Source: MED-G78 sp964343355 (GTDB taxonomy: Bacteria; Pseudomonadota; Gammaproteobacteria; Magnimaribacterales; D2472). From it: a stretch of 36,718 nt of DNA. Shown piece by piece: positions 17,481 through 26,455 of the stretch. Every line of letters starts with the position of its first letter. Position 1 is the first letter of the stretch. The translations under genes and the position numbers were made by a program. The notes beneath the pieces are model-generated. The model was given only the letters and a program-made list of their open reading frames with translations. It ran no database searches and was not told the DNA's origin. The stretch is from assembly GCA_964343355.1 (NCBI GenBank), contig CAYFJC010000008.1, positions 1-36,718 on the forward strand, given 5' to 3'.

Positions 17481-18383
17481 ATGAAAGTTACTGACAATCT
17501 TCAAAATGATATTTCTCATGCACCTGATTGGTTTCATGATTCAATTGCTCGTCAATCTGAATATAAAACTATAGTCTCAGAAGATCATCAGGTTGCCTAT
17601 CAAACTTGGGGAAATAAAGATCATCAAAATATAATCTTTCTGGTTCACGGGACAGGGGCTCATATGAAATGGTGGGATCCCATTGCTCCTCAGTTTTCTG
17701 ATGAAGCTTATGTTCTTGCAATTGACCTTCCTGGAATGGGAGACTCTGATCATAGAGAGGACTACAGCTTCAAATCTTTCTCTCAGGCAATGATCGATAT
17801 ATTAAATACCGAACAACTTATCGGTAGTGGAAAGAATATTATTCTAGTAGGTCACTCCCTTGGCGGTCATGTAGCTGGCTTTGTTGCCACTGAACATCCT
17901 GAAATTATTGATTATCTAGTTATGATTGATACTCCCATAAGACCGCCAGATTATGACTATGCTAAACATAGAAGTACTGGACCATTAAGAATGATCAAAT
18001 ATTATGAAAATAAAGTATCTATTGTTAACAGATTTAGATTAATGCCAGCACAAGAGTGTGAAAATGATTGGTATTTAAGATATATAGGTGAACACTCCAT
18101 ATCTCAAACTGAAGATGGTTGGAGGTGGAAATTTGATGATACTTTATTCTGGAAATTAGGCCGTCTCTCGGAATATAAGTTTAATATCAAGTGTAAAGCG
18201 CTATATATTTATGGTGGCAACAGTATGCTCCTTGGTTCAAAAATATTAAATTTTATGGAAAAAGAGTTTGAAGAAGTAATGGACTTTGTAGAAGTTCCTG
18301 GGGCCGCTCATCATGTTCCTTTAGACAAGCCTCTTGAGATAGTTGCTATAATTAAATCAACTATATCTAAATGGGTAAATTGA
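17481..18383 (+). CDS. alpha/beta-fold hydrolase
   Basis: A 300-residue cytosolic alpha/beta hydrolase without a signal peptide. The oxyanion strand is FLVHGTGAHMKWWD, the nucleophile elbow is GHSLGGH (Ser about residue 129), and the C-terminal catalytic His is in GAAHHVPLDKP. The acid is probably in YIYGGNSM or nearby. The substrate is unknown; esterase, lactonase or thioesterase are possible. TAGAAT (17468-17473) ends 7 bases before the ATG and no Shine-Dalgarno is visible. The next gene starts 3 bases after its stop, so the two are an operon. Confidence 0.82.
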   Translation: MKVTDNLQNDISHAPDWFHDSIARQSEYKTIVSEDHQVAYQTWGNKDHQNIIFLVHGTGAHMKWWDPIAPQFSDEAYVLAIDLPGMGDSDHREDYSFKSFSQAMIDILNTEQLIGSGKNIILVGHSLGGHVAGFVATEHPEIIDYLVMIDTPIRPPDYDYAKHRSTGPLRMIKYYENKVSIVNRFRLMPAQECENDWYLRYIGEHSISQTEDGWRWKFDDTLFWKLGRLSEYKFNIKCKALYIYGGNSMLLGSKILNFMEKEFEEVMDFVEVPGAAHHVPLDKPLEIVAIIKSTISKWVN

Positions 18384-18386
18384 AGA

Positions 18387-19760
18387 ATGAATGAAATATT
18401 AGCAATTATTTTTTTATGTTTTGGTTTGATAATTTTATTTAAAAAAATAGTACTTTCAGTTATGCAGCCTATATTAGAATCATCTAATATAAAGTTATTA
18501 GGCTTTTTGGCTTTGGTTGTTGGCGGATTCTTGCTCTATATCGTTGATTTTTCTTGGTCAGATAGAATATGGAAAAACACTCTTTTTGTCTTTGGTCTAT
18601 TCTCAATATTAAGAGGGTTTATAGCTATATTTTTTGAAAATATGATTCATAAATTTGCTAATCTTTTATTTAATAATTATTACAAATTCACTATTCCGCT
18701 GAGTTTACTTTTTTTTAGTTTAGCCTTGCTTATGGTTTCGCGAGATTATATGGGGCCATTAAATAATATCGATGAGTGCCAGTCAGATGAATCGATATCT
18801 GTATATTGTGGATTCAAAAATCCGGAAGATATGGCTCTATTGCCAGATAATAAATTTTTTATAATGTCAGAATTTGGAGGAATAAAGCCCTACCAAGAGA
18901 GAGATGGTGAGGGGTCTTTTGCCCTACTCAGAATAAGTGATGGAGCGAGAATATTACCTATAATTAAATTCGAAGAAAATATATGGGGAGATCCGAGCTG
19001 TAAAAGAAATCCTGCTGATGCTTTTGGTCCACATGGAATTGATTTGATAAAAAGAGATGATGGATTAATGCAGCTTGGTGTTGTAAATCACCTTCCTTTT
19101 GAGTCTGTTGAATTTTTTGAGTTAACTCAAAATGGTAATGATTGGTCAATGACCTGGAGAGGTTGTGTTGTTGCTCCTGAAGAAAATTATTTCAATGATC
19201 TGAGTATAAGAAGAGATGGATCTTTTTATGTTACTCATATGTATGAAAGAGATATAACGGTAAATGAATGGTTAAGTGCCGCCCTTTTTAAATACTCTAC
19301 TGGGTATGTTTTAAAGTGGGACAACAACAACTTTAGTAAGGTTATTGGATCAGATGGTGGTCAGCCTAATGGTATAGGGCTAGATGAAGATAGTGAGCTC
19401 TTGTATGTTAATTACAATCTTAGTGATGAGTTAAAAGTTATAAACCTACTTAACGGAAGTTCTGTTGGAAGATACTCAATAAATTCACCAGATAATATGA
19501 TAATTCTGGATAACTCTATTTGGCTTACCTCTTTAGATCATGAAACGATTGATTCAATGGGCTGCGATCTAGAGATTAGTGTGAGTTGCTCATTGCCATT
19601 TTCTATTCATGAAATTGATGTTGTTTCTCTCAAAAAGAAAAATATATATTCATTTCAGGAAACTGTATTTGGATTCCCAACTACAGCCTATCCTTTAAAT
19701 AATAAAATTTATATTGGCTCTTTCCATTCTGACAGAATGGCTTTCTTTCAAACTGATTAG
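18387..19760 (+). CDS. membrane-anchored SMP-30/arylesterase-like beta-propeller protein
   Basis: A 457-residue protein in two parts. Residues 1-120 contain about four hydrophobic spans (about 3-20, 31-53, 62-82 and 101-118). Residues 130-457 look like a six-bladed propeller of the SMP-30/gluconolactonase/paraoxonase-like type: CGFKNPEDMALLPDNKFF, FGPHGIDLI, FNDLSIRRDGSFYVTH, GGQPNGIGLDEDSELLYVN and SPDNMIILDNSIWLTS. The repeated Asn/Asp positions of that family's calcium site are plausible. Paired Cys residues suggest an extracytoplasmic propeller. It is coupled to the alpha/beta hydrolase (3-base spacing) and to nnrD/E (3-base spacing). Function not known; a lactonase or esterase is a reasonable guess. 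Confidence 0.65.
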   Translation: MNEILAIIFLCFGLIILFKKIVLSVMQPILESSNIKLLGFLALVVGGFLLYIVDFSWSDRIWKNTLFVFGLFSILRGFIAIFFENMIHKFANLLFNNYYKFTIPLSLLFFSLALLMVSRDYMGPLNNIDECQSDESISVYCGFKNPEDMALLPDNKFFIMSEFGGIKPYQERDGEGSFALLRISDGARILPIIKFEENIWGDPSCKRNPADAFGPHGIDLIKRDDGLMQLGVVNHLPFESVEFFELTQNGNDWSMTWRGCVVAPEENYFNDLSIRRDGSFYVTHMYERDITVNEWLSAALFKYSTGYVLKWDNNNFSKVIGSDGGQPNGIGLDEDSELLYVNYNLSDELKVINLLNGSSVGRYSINSPDNMIILDNSIWLTSLDHETIDSMGCDLEISVSCSLPFSIHEIDVVSLKKKNIYSFQETVFGFPTTAYPLNNKIYIGSFHSDRMAFFQTD

Positions 19761-19763
19761 TTT

Positions 19764-21242
19764 TTGAATAAGTTATTTCTTAGCTCACAAGTTCAAGAAT
19801 ATGAAAAATCATACTTTGGCAAAGGTAATTTAGATAAAAATCTAATGCTTAAAGCTGCAGAAGTCACTGCAGAATATATTACAAAAAATTATAAACATAA
19901 GAAATATATTTGTATCTGTGGCCCCGGAAATAATGGTGGGGATGGTTACTATGTTGGGATATGTTTATTTAATGCAGGTTTTGACGTAAAGATAGTAGAT
20001 GCCTTAGAGAATAAAACTAAAAGTCATTTATGCATGGAGGCTTCCAATGCTGCGCGTGATAAGGGTTTAATTTATAAGCCATCCATATTAAATAAAGTTG
20101 ATAGTGATGTGCTTATAATTGATGCAATTTTTGGAACAAGTCTTAAGGGGTCTTTCGATAAGCACATAATTAATTTAATACAAACCATGAACTCTTATGA
20201 GCATATTTTTTCAATAGATGTTCCATCAGGTATCCATCCAGATACCGGGGTAGCTTGTGAAGCTTATGTAGATGCTAATAAAACTATTAGTTTTGTTGGA
20301 AGAAAGTTAGGGTTAAGTCTTAATGAGGGTAAAATCGCTGCAGGAGAAAAGTATTTTCATAACTTAAATTTACAGATGGAAAAAGAAAGTCAAGCAGTTG
20401 CAACTTCATATACTTTTGATGATGTAAAAAACTTACTACCGAAAAGATTATCTAATAGCCACAAAGGTAATCATGGAAGTGCTCTTGTAATGGGTGGTGA
20501 TATGGATATGGGTGGTGCTGCAATCTTGGCAGCTGAGGCAGCTTTAAAATCAGGCACTGGCCTAGTTTCATTGCTTACACAGCCAATACACTTAGAGGCT
20601 TCTCTTAGTCGCAATCCTGAGATCATGGCCATCGGATATAATCAGCCTAAAGAAATTGGTTTAGCTTTAAATAATAAAAATGTTTTTATCTGCGGTCCCG
20701 GCTTATCTGCAAGCACATGGTCTGAGCAAGTAATGGAAATACTTATAGAGCATATAGAAATAAATAGTGGCTCAGTTGTTTTTGATGCAGGCGCTCTAAG
20801 ATACATAGCAAAAAATGATTTATGTCTAAAAAATGTGAAAAATTCTCTTGTCCTTACTCCACATCCTGGCGAGGCTGCAGCCCTATTAGGTCTATCATCA
20901 AAAGATATACAAGCTGACAGAATTAATGCAGCAAAAAATTTAGTCGCTAAATATAATGCAACTATTGTTCTTAAAGGGGCTGGAACAATTATCGCTACTG
21001 ATGATGATCTCTTTGTATGTGAAGAAGGTGGGCCTGAGCTCGCCACAGGAGGCACAGGAGACATTTTAGCCGGATTAATTGGTAGTTTTATAGGTCAAGG
21101 ATTATCTGCTCATAATGCCTCTCTATTGGCTGTAGCAACACATGGGATAGCTGGAAGTGAATTTGTAAAATTAAATGGTGAAAAAGGATTAGCAGCATCA
21201 GAATTGATTCCTTTAATTAGAAAAAAATTGAATAATAAATAA
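19764..21242 (+). CDS. nnrDE: bifunctional NAD(P)H-hydrate epimerase/dehydratase
   Basis: A 492-residue two-domain repair enzyme. The N-terminal YjeF_N epimerase is at about residues 1-210 (ICGPGNNGGDGYYVG, DAIFGTSLKG, SIDVPSGIHPDTG). The C-terminal ribokinase-like ADP/ATP-dependent dehydratase is at about 225-490 (NHGSALVMGGDMDMGGAAILAAEAAL, VLTPHPGEAAALLG, VLKGAGT, ATGGTGDILAGLIG). It repairs hydrated NADH and NADPH. It starts at TTG, 3 bases after the previous stop. It is followed by tsaE with a one-base overlap, as in the classical yjeF-yjeE-amiB cluster. Confidence 0.95.
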   Translation: MNKLFLSSQVQEYEKSYFGKGNLDKNLMLKAAEVTAEYITKNYKHKKYICICGPGNNGGDGYYVGICLFNAGFDVKIVDALENKTKSHLCMEASNAARDKGLIYKPSILNKVDSDVLIIDAIFGTSLKGSFDKHIINLIQTMNSYEHIFSIDVPSGIHPDTGVACEAYVDANKTISFVGRKLGLSLNEGKIAAGEKYFHNLNLQMEKESQAVATSYTFDDVKNLLPKRLSNSHKGNHGSALVMGGDMDMGGAAILAAEAALKSGTGLVSLLTQPIHLEASLSRNPEIMAIGYNQPKEIGLALNNKNVFICGPGLSASTWSEQVMEILIEHIEINSGSVVFDAGALRYIAKNDLCLKNVKNSLVLTPHPGEAAALLGLSSKDIQADRINAAKNLVAKYNATIVLKGAGTIIATDDDLFVCEEGGPELATGGTGDILAGLIGSFIGQGLSAHNASLLAVATHGIAGSEFVKLNGEKGLAASELIPLIRKKLNNK

Positions 21243-21703
21243 TGGAAAATCATATTCTTCAAGACGAAAGTGAAACTTTAGATTTTGGTGGGCAGATTGC
21301 TGCACTGATTAAACAATCTGATAATTCTATATTTGAATTTCATCTTCAAGGAGACCTTGGTGCAGGCAAGACTACATTAGTCAGAGGCATTCTCAGAGCG
21401 CTTGGATGGGAGGGATCCGTTAAAAGTCCTACATATACAATCTGTGAAGAATATGATTTTGATGAATTCCTGATTCTGCATATTGATCTTTACAGAACTG
21501 AAATTGAAGAGGATGTTCAGATGCTTGAACTTAATCGAGGGTTTGATGGTAAAAAAGTAATATTTATAGAATGGCCAGAAAAAGTAGAGGGCAAAAGATC
21601 ATTTAATCTAAAAATTAACATGATGCATTATAAGAATAGTAGGAAAATTGAATTAATTGGAGATACAATTCTTCTAGAAAAATTAATAAGAAAAGATAAG
21701 TAA
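21242..21703 (+). CDS. tsaE: tRNA t6A modification ATPase
   Basis: A 153-residue P-loop ATPase with Walker A GDLGAGKTTLVRGIL (about residues 37-51), SPTYTICEEY, and HIDLYRTEIEED. TsaE drives the TsaBD complex that forms threonylcarbamoyladenosine at position 37 of ANN-decoding tRNAs. Its ATG overlaps the nnrDE stop (TAATG), so it is translationally coupled. Confidence 0.95.
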   Translation: MENHILQDESETLDFGGQIAALIKQSDNSIFEFHLQGDLGAGKTTLVRGILRALGWEGSVKSPTYTICEEYDFDEFLILHIDLYRTEIEEDVQMLELNRGFDGKKVIFIEWPEKVEGKRSFNLKINMMHYKNSRKIELIGDTILLEKLIRKDK

Positions 21704-21706
21704 AAA

Positions 21707-22978
21707 ATGAAACAATTAATTATTCTAAGCTGCTTATTTTTTATTAGTTTAGAGACCTTCAGTTCAAATTTAGTAGAGTTCTCATCTATTAAGGAACTGC
21801 CATCTGGTGAAGTTAGAATTACTTTTAAACTTAGCAAGGTTGCCCTTGTTAAATCTTATGCTTTAGATGAGCCTTCTCGGATTGTTATTGATATAAAAGA
21901 TTCTGAACTTAAAGGAGAATTAGAAAATCGTCAAAACTACCCAATTAAGAAAATACGAGCTTCAAAAGATGGCTCCACGTCGAGGATAGTGCTTGATTTG
22001 TATGAATCAGTTTATTGGAAAAAGCCTTGGCAAATAGAGAAAAAAGATCATGTTTTATTAATTTTTGAAATTAAGAAGGATAAAGACCTAAATAAAAATA
22101 TAAGAGATATTATTGTAGCTATCGATGCAGGTCATGGAGGAAGAGATCCTGGTGCAGTTGGGAAATTAAATATTTTAGAAAAAGATATTACTTTACTTAT
22201 CGCAAGAGAGCTTGAAAGAACTCTAAGAGATACTAAGGGCTACAAGCCTGTAATGATAAGGAAAGATGATTCTTTTGTAGACCTTAATGATAGGTACCAA
22301 AATGCAAGAAAAGTTGGTGCAGATATCTTCGTATCTATTCATGCTGATGCATTTAGATTGGCTTCTGTAAAAGGAGTTTCTGTATTTGTTTGGTCAGAAG
22401 AGGCATCAAGCATTACAGCAGAAAACCTTTCTAAAAAGGAGCTTGCTAATAACCCAGAGGTAAAAGCAAAAATAGGCAAACTGGATGTGAATGATTTTGA
22501 TGAAGATGCTGCTAGAACTTTATATCAATTAGTTTATGAGGCAAAAATAGAAAATAGTATTATTCTTGGCAACAAGATTTTAGATCAGTTGAAGTTGGAT
22601 CCTTACACTAGGCTTCATAAAAAAAATGTTGAATTTGCAGACTTTAGAGTACTCAAATCTATTGATATACCTTCTGTTTTAGTTGAATCTGGTTTTATTT
22701 CAAATCCTGAAGATGCTGCTAGGCTAAAAGGCAAACCTGGAAGAAGGATGATAGCTAGATCTATCTTTCTTGGAATCCATGATTATTTTAAAGAAAAACC
22801 TAAACCTAATACTTTTATGGATCCAGTCCAGACTAATATTGAATATACCATTCAGAAAGGTGATGTTATATCTGAAATCGCAATAAGATTTGGCGTTACG
22901 GTTGATGAAATAATAGACCTCAATAACCTTCGTGGAAAAGCCATCTACCCTGGGCAAAATATTAAAGTAGCAATTTAG
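21707..22978 (+). CDS. N-acetylmuramoyl-L-alanine amidase (AmiB/AmiC-type)
   Basis: A 423-residue periplasmic amidase. Signal peptide (about residues 1-19, LIILSCLFFISLETFSS), N-terminal AMIN domain (about 22-115), Amidase_3 zinc domain (about 135-365: AIDAGHGGRDPGA, SIHADAF, LVESGFISNPEDA with the catalytic Glu), and a C-terminal LysM (about 378-423: YTIQKGDVISEIAIRFGV...YPGQNIKV). It cleaves the MurNAc-L-Ala bond to separate daughter cells and is normally activated by EnvC/NlpD-type LytM factors. Architecture and position after tsaE match E. coli AmiB (445 aa). mutL, which usually follows, is absent; the stop overlaps convergent priA by 4 bases. Confidence 0.94.
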   Translation: MKQLIILSCLFFISLETFSSNLVEFSSIKELPSGEVRITFKLSKVALVKSYALDEPSRIVIDIKDSELKGELENRQNYPIKKIRASKDGSTSRIVLDLYESVYWKKPWQIEKKDHVLLIFEIKKDKDLNKNIRDIIVAIDAGHGGRDPGAVGKLNILEKDITLLIARELERTLRDTKGYKPVMIRKDDSFVDLNDRYQNARKVGADIFVSIHADAFRLASVKGVSVFVWSEEASSITAENLSKKELANNPEVKAKIGKLDVNDFDEDAARTLYQLVYEAKIENSIILGNKILDQLKLDPYTRLHKKNVEFADFRVLKSIDIPSVLVESGFISNPEDAARLKGKPGRRMIARSIFLGIHDYFKEKPKPNTFMDPVQTNIEYTIQKGDVISEIAIRFGVTVDEIIDLNNLRGKAIYPGQNIKVAI

Positions 22979-24951
22979 CTATAGTCGATTGGGTCTATAT
23001 CAAAATACCATTTAACTTTTTTAGTCTCCTTCCAAGATGAAACTGAAGAAATGATGTCCTGTGCAAATTTATTTAATAACGTCTTAGACGAAGTTTGAAT
23101 AATTAAATGATGTCTAAAATTACCTCTACTCTTAGTTATTATTGAAGGTATTGGTCCTATTGCTGATATATCAGATTCTATACTTAGTATGCTAGCTACC
23201 TTTTCTAAAAATTTAATATTATGCTCGGCCAGTGGTGAACTTGTTCTCAATAAAGATACTGCTGTATATGGTGGATGATGTAGTTCTTTTTTTTGTTTTA
23301 AGTTTTTTAATGCAAAATTAAGATAGTCTCCAGATTTTAATTCTCTTAGGTTTTCATCTTCTGGGTACCTTGTTTGGATCAAGACTTTACCATTGCCCTC
23401 CTTTCTGCCAACCCGACCTGATACTTGAATTAATAACTGTGATATTTTTTCAAGGCTATTAATATCTGGACTTGTAATGCCAGCATCGCAATTTAGAATT
23501 ACGCCTAATTCTACTTTAGGAAAATCATGCCCTTTAGCAAGCATCTGCGTTCCAATAAGAATTGCTGAATCTGATCCATGCACTTTTTTGATAATTTCAT
23601 TTAATGCGCCTTTCTTTTTAGTGGTGTCATGATCTAAACGAATGATAGTTGTATTTTTAAAATAGTTTTCTAAAAAAAGTTCTATTCTTTCTGTACCTGA
23701 ACCCTGAAGACTTAGATTTGATTGAGTACACTCTGGACACTTTTTAGGAACACCGTAAGCAGACTCACATCTATGACACATCAATCTATCTAAACCATGA
23801 TGAAAGACTAAACGGGCATCACAGGATTTACACTCTGCCACCCATCTACAATCATTACATTCATACAGAGGAGAAAATCCTCTTCTATTAATAAAAATAA
23901 GTACTTGCTTATTTTGACTTAGAGTCATTTCTATTGCATCTAATGATTCTTTGGCAATACCAGACTCTAACTTTGAATCATTTATGTCTAATACTATAAA
24001 TCCAGGTGGCTCAGAGCCATTTGCTCTTTTTAAAATATTTATTTGTTTATACTTTTTGTCTTGGACTAATTTTAATGTTTGTAATGAGGGAGTAGCTGTT
24101 CCTAGAATGATTGGAATATCTTCTATCTGAGCTCTTTTTATACTTAAGTCTCTTGCAGAAAATCTAAAACCTTCATGTTGTTTATAAGATTGGTCATGCT
24201 CTTCATCTATTATCATTAGGCCCAAATTATGTAATGGACATAAAACTGCTGATCTGGTTCCAATTACTATTTTTATTTCGCCTGACCTGGCTTTATTCCA
24301 AACATCGTATCTTTGTTTGGGTGTTTGTCGTGAATGATAGATGCCAATGTTATCTCCAAATCTATTAATAAATCTTTCTTGAAGTTGAGGAGTTAAGGAA
24401 ATTTCTGGTACGAGAATTAATATTGACTTACCTTTGGATAAGTATATATCTGAGATTCTTAGATATATCTCGGTTTTACCTGATCCTGTAACTCCATAAA
24501 GAAGACATGGATCAAATCCCTTTAAGGCTTTAAGTTCTTTTACACAATTCTCTTGTTCAGCATTTAACTCAAATATTTTATCTTCTTTTATAACTTCATA
24601 AGTTGTATCAAATGAGGTTATAAGAGGATCTGTCTTGATTCTCTTTCTTAATGATGGAGGGCAAAAAGTATCAAACACTTCTCCTATGGGATGATGATAG
24701 TAGTCTGCAAGCCAAGAAATAATTTGCAGATCTGAAGATTTAAACATTGGTTCACTATCTAATATTTCAAATATTTCAGTCGTTGGAAAACTTGGTTTGT
24801 GTTTAAGGTTTTTAATAACGTAACCAACTACCTCTTTATTCCTAAATTTAACAGCAACTCTGGTACCGGTTTCAATAATATCCTTTGATTGGTATGTAAA
24901 TGTTTCTCTAATAGGAATTGGGATAGCAATGTCGTAATAAAAAATATTCAT
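22975..24951 (-). CDS. priA: primosomal protein N' (replication restart helicase)
   Basis: A 658-residue SF2 DNA helicase (E. coli 732). N-terminal 3'-end-binding domain (PIPIRETFTYQS), Walker A LYGVTGSGKTEIYL at about 151-164, Walker B MIIDEEHDQSYKQ, motif III LGTATPS, and a zinc-binding set of eight Cys (CNDCRWVAECKSCDARL, MCHRCESAYGVPKKCPEC). Then come GTQMLAKGHDFP and QVSGRVGRKEGNG. It reloads the replisome at collapsed forks. It is shorter than the E. coli form mainly through trimmed linkers. The start is ATG, divergent from rpmE. Confidence 0.97.
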   Translation of the reverse strand: MNIFYYDIAIPIPIRETFTYQSKDIIETGTRVAVKFRNKEVVGYVIKNLKHKPSFPTTEIFEILDSEPMFKSSDLQIISWLADYYHHPIGEVFDTFCPPSLRKRIKTDPLITSFDTTYEVIKEDKIFELNAEQENCVKELKALKGFDPCLLYGVTGSGKTEIYLRISDIYLSKGKSILILVPEISLTPQLQERFINRFGDNIGIYHSRQTPKQRYDVWNKARSGEIKIVIGTRSAVLCPLHNLGLMIIDEEHDQSYKQHEGFRFSARDLSIKRAQIEDIPIILGTATPSLQTLKLVQDKKYKQINILKRANGSEPPGFIVLDINDSKLESGIAKESLDAIEMTLSQNKQVLIFINRRGFSPLYECNDCRWVAECKSCDARLVFHHGLDRLMCHRCESAYGVPKKCPECTQSNLSLQGSGTERIELFLENYFKNTTIIRLDHDTTKKKGALNEIIKKVHGSDSAILIGTQMLAKGHDFPKVELGVILNCDAGITSPDINSLEKISQLLIQVSGRVGRKEGNGKVLIQTRYPEDENLRELKSGDYLNFALKNLKQKKELHHPPYTAVSLLRTSSPLAEHNIKFLEKVASILSIESDISAIGPIPSIITKSRGNFRHHLIIQTSSKTLLNKFAQDIISSVSSWKETKKVKWYFDIDPIDYS

Positions 24952-24958
24952 GTTTTAA

Positions 24959-24986
24959 TTGAAAAGATCGACTTATTTGTTATAGT
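24959..24986 (+). promoter_or_regulatory. rpmE promoter
   Basis: TTGAAA (24959-24964), 16 bases, TATAGT (24981-24986). This is a good sigma-70 match in the 59-base divergent space with priA. It would give a short 5' leader of about 18 bases for rpmE. Confidence 0.5.
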
Positions 24987-25010
24987 TCTCATCCAAATTT
25001 TAGATTTATT

Positions 25011-25217
25011 ATGAAAAGCGATATACACCCAGAATATTCAGAAATTAAAGCAACTTGTGGTTGCGGTAATACCTTAGCTGTCATGAGCACATTAAAAGAT
25101 GATTTATCATTAGATATATGTTCTGCATGCCATCCTTTCTATACTGGAAAGCAGAAAATTATTGATACTGGTGGAAGAGTTCAGCGTTTCGAAGAGAGAT
25201 TTGGTAAAAAGAAATAG
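25011..25217 (+). CDS. rpmE: 50S ribosomal protein L31
   Basis: A 68-residue L31 of the zinc-binding (C+) type: Cys-Gly-Cys (about residues 16-18) and CSACHPF (about 37-43) supply the zinc cysteines, followed by YTGKQKIIDTGGRVQRFEERF. It sits on the large subunit and bridges to the small one. The zinc-binding form suggests either that zinc is not limiting or that a Cys-less paralog is elsewhere. Converges on dut. Confidence 0.96.
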   Translation: MKSDIHPEYSEIKATCGCGNTLAVMSTLKDDLSLDICSACHPFYTGKQKIIDTGGRVQRFEERFGKKK

Positions 25218-25222
25218 TAAAT

Positions 25223-25678
25223 TCATTTTACTCCAGAACTTCCGAAACCTTTATCACCTCTTTCAGTTTCCTCAAAATCATCAACTAATTCAAAGTTGGC
25301 TTGTATTACAGGCGCAATAACCATTTGAGCAATTCTGTCACCAGATAAGATCTTAAAATCTTCATCAGATCTATTCCATGCTGGAACCATGAGCTCACCT
25401 TGATAATCAGAATCTATAAGACCAACTAAATTACCTAAAACAATACCATGTTTTGATCCGAGGCCAGATCTAGGAATAATTAATGCAGCTACATTAATAT
25501 CCTGAATATGCATAGCAAATCCTAGCGGTATCATTTCAGTCTTTCCAGATTTTAAGATCATAAAATCATCAATACATGCTCGAACATCCATCCCGGCAGA
25601 GCCAGACGTTTTATATTCTGGAAGAGGTATTTCTTTTCCAATTTTTGGATTTAATATTTTTATTTTTATATCTAACAA
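25223..25678 (-). CDS. dut: dUTP diphosphatase
   Basis: A 151-residue trimeric dUTPase that makes dUMP and keeps uracil out of DNA. All five motifs are present: GSAGMDVRA, PRSGLGSKHGI, GNLVGLIDSDYQGEL, GDRIAQMVI, and the C-terminal RGDKGFGSSG. It starts at TTG: the protein from there aligns with the E. coli N-terminus (IKILNP, IPLPEY) and no ATG is available. The start lies inside the end of the sixA-like gene (7-base overlap), so they are coupled. Confidence 0.96.
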   Translation of the reverse strand: MLDIKIKILNPKIGKEIPLPEYKTSGSAGMDVRACIDDFMILKSGKTEMIPLGFAMHIQDINVAALIIPRSGLGSKHGIVLGNLVGLIDSDYQGELMVPAWNRSDEDFKILSGDRIAQMVIAPVIQANFELVDDFEETERGDKGFGSSGVK

Positions 25679-26163
25679 GATTGAAAGTCCTTTGGTTTTT
25701 TAAAAAAAATTAATGTTGATTTACTATTTGCTACTTTCTCCCATTCTAAATCCATTTGCAAGCAAGCTATTCCAGATGTTGGAAAATTAGTAAATTTTTT
25801 ATTAGTTATCTGTTCTAAAAGATTATGTAGTGATGGATTGTGACCAATTATGACTAAGATTTTCTTATCTTCATCTATTGATCTAATAATGTTCAGTAGC
25901 TCTTCATCGCCTGCATGATATAAATTATCTATGTATAAGGTTGATTTTATTTTACTAACTCCAAAAAGAATATCGTATGTTTGCTGAGTTCTTCTTGCGG
26001 GGCTGCATAAAATTAAATCAGGCTTATATTCTATTTTATTAAGAAAATTTTCCATCAAAATAGCATCCTTTTTGCCTCTGTCTGAGAGCGGGCGATCAAA
26101 ATCTTGAAGATTGGCGTTATCCCATCCTGATTTTGCATGCCTTATTAAAAGTAAATGTTTCAT
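25672..26163 (-). CDS. SixA-type phosphohistidine phosphatase
   Basis: A histidine-phosphatase-superfamily protein of 163 residues starting at the ATG at 26163 (a TTG start 12 bases further out is possible but less likely, since the family begins at the MKHLLLIRHAKSGWDN strand). The RHA motif (phospho-His), the SPARRTQQT helix, and the late IIGHNPSLHNLLE motif mark the SixA subgroup. In E. coli SixA dephosphorylates histidines in phosphorelays and the nitrogen-PTS; the target here is unknown. It is the first gene of a coupled pair with dut. Confidence 0.85.
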   Translation of the reverse strand: MKHLLLIRHAKSGWDNANLQDFDRPLSDRGKKDAILMENFLNKIEYKPDLILCSPARRTQQTYDILFGVSKIKSTLYIDNLYHAGDEELLNIIRSIDEDKKILVIIGHNPSLHNLLEQITNKKFTNFPTSGIACLQMDLEWEKVANSKSTLIFFKKPKDFQSC

Positions 26164-26180
26164 ATTAATTGCCAATAGTA

Positions 26181-26209
26181 TTGCTAAGTGTCTCTGTGTT
26201 CTATAAAAT
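26181..26209 (+). promoter_or_regulatory. rpmB promoter
   Basis: TTGCTA (26181-26186), 17 bases, TAAAAT (26204-26209). It ends 9 bases before the rpmB ATG, giving a leader of only a few bases; no Shine-Dalgarno is seen. Confidence 0.45.
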
Positions 26210-26218
26210 CGCGGTTCT

Positions 26219-26455
26219 ATGAGTAAAATATGTCAAGTAACAGGTAAGATACCACAGTCTGGAAACAACGTTTCCCATGCCAATAATAGAACTAAAAGAA
26301 AGTTCTTTCCTAATCTGCACATGCACAAATTCTGGGTGGAGTCTGAGAATAGATTTGTAAACCTTAAGGTGTCTGCAAAGGGAATGCGTATTATTGATAA
26401 AAAAGGTATTAGCGAAGTACTCAAAGAAATGCGCTCACGCGGCGAAAAAGTTTAG
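26219..26455 (+). CDS. rpmB: 50S ribosomal protein L28
   Basis: A 78-residue L28, the usual length: SKICQVTGKIPQSGNNVSHANNRTKR begins the domain (no Cys-type zinc ribbon) and RFVNLKVSAKGMRIIDKKG follows. In most gammaproteobacteria rpmG (L33) follows directly; here the next gene is on the other strand and no L33 is seen, so the rpmBG pair is split. Convergent with the iron-binding protein gene. Confidence 0.97.
   Translation: MSKICQVTGKIPQSGNNVSHANNRTKRKFFPNLHMHKFWVESENRFVNLKVSAKGMRIIDKKGISEVLKEMRSRGEKV

Noticed and set aside
18964..19149. His/Gln-rich 61-residue minus-strand ORF
   Set aside because: It lies wholly inside the propeller gene on the opposite strand and its odd composition reflects antisense reading.
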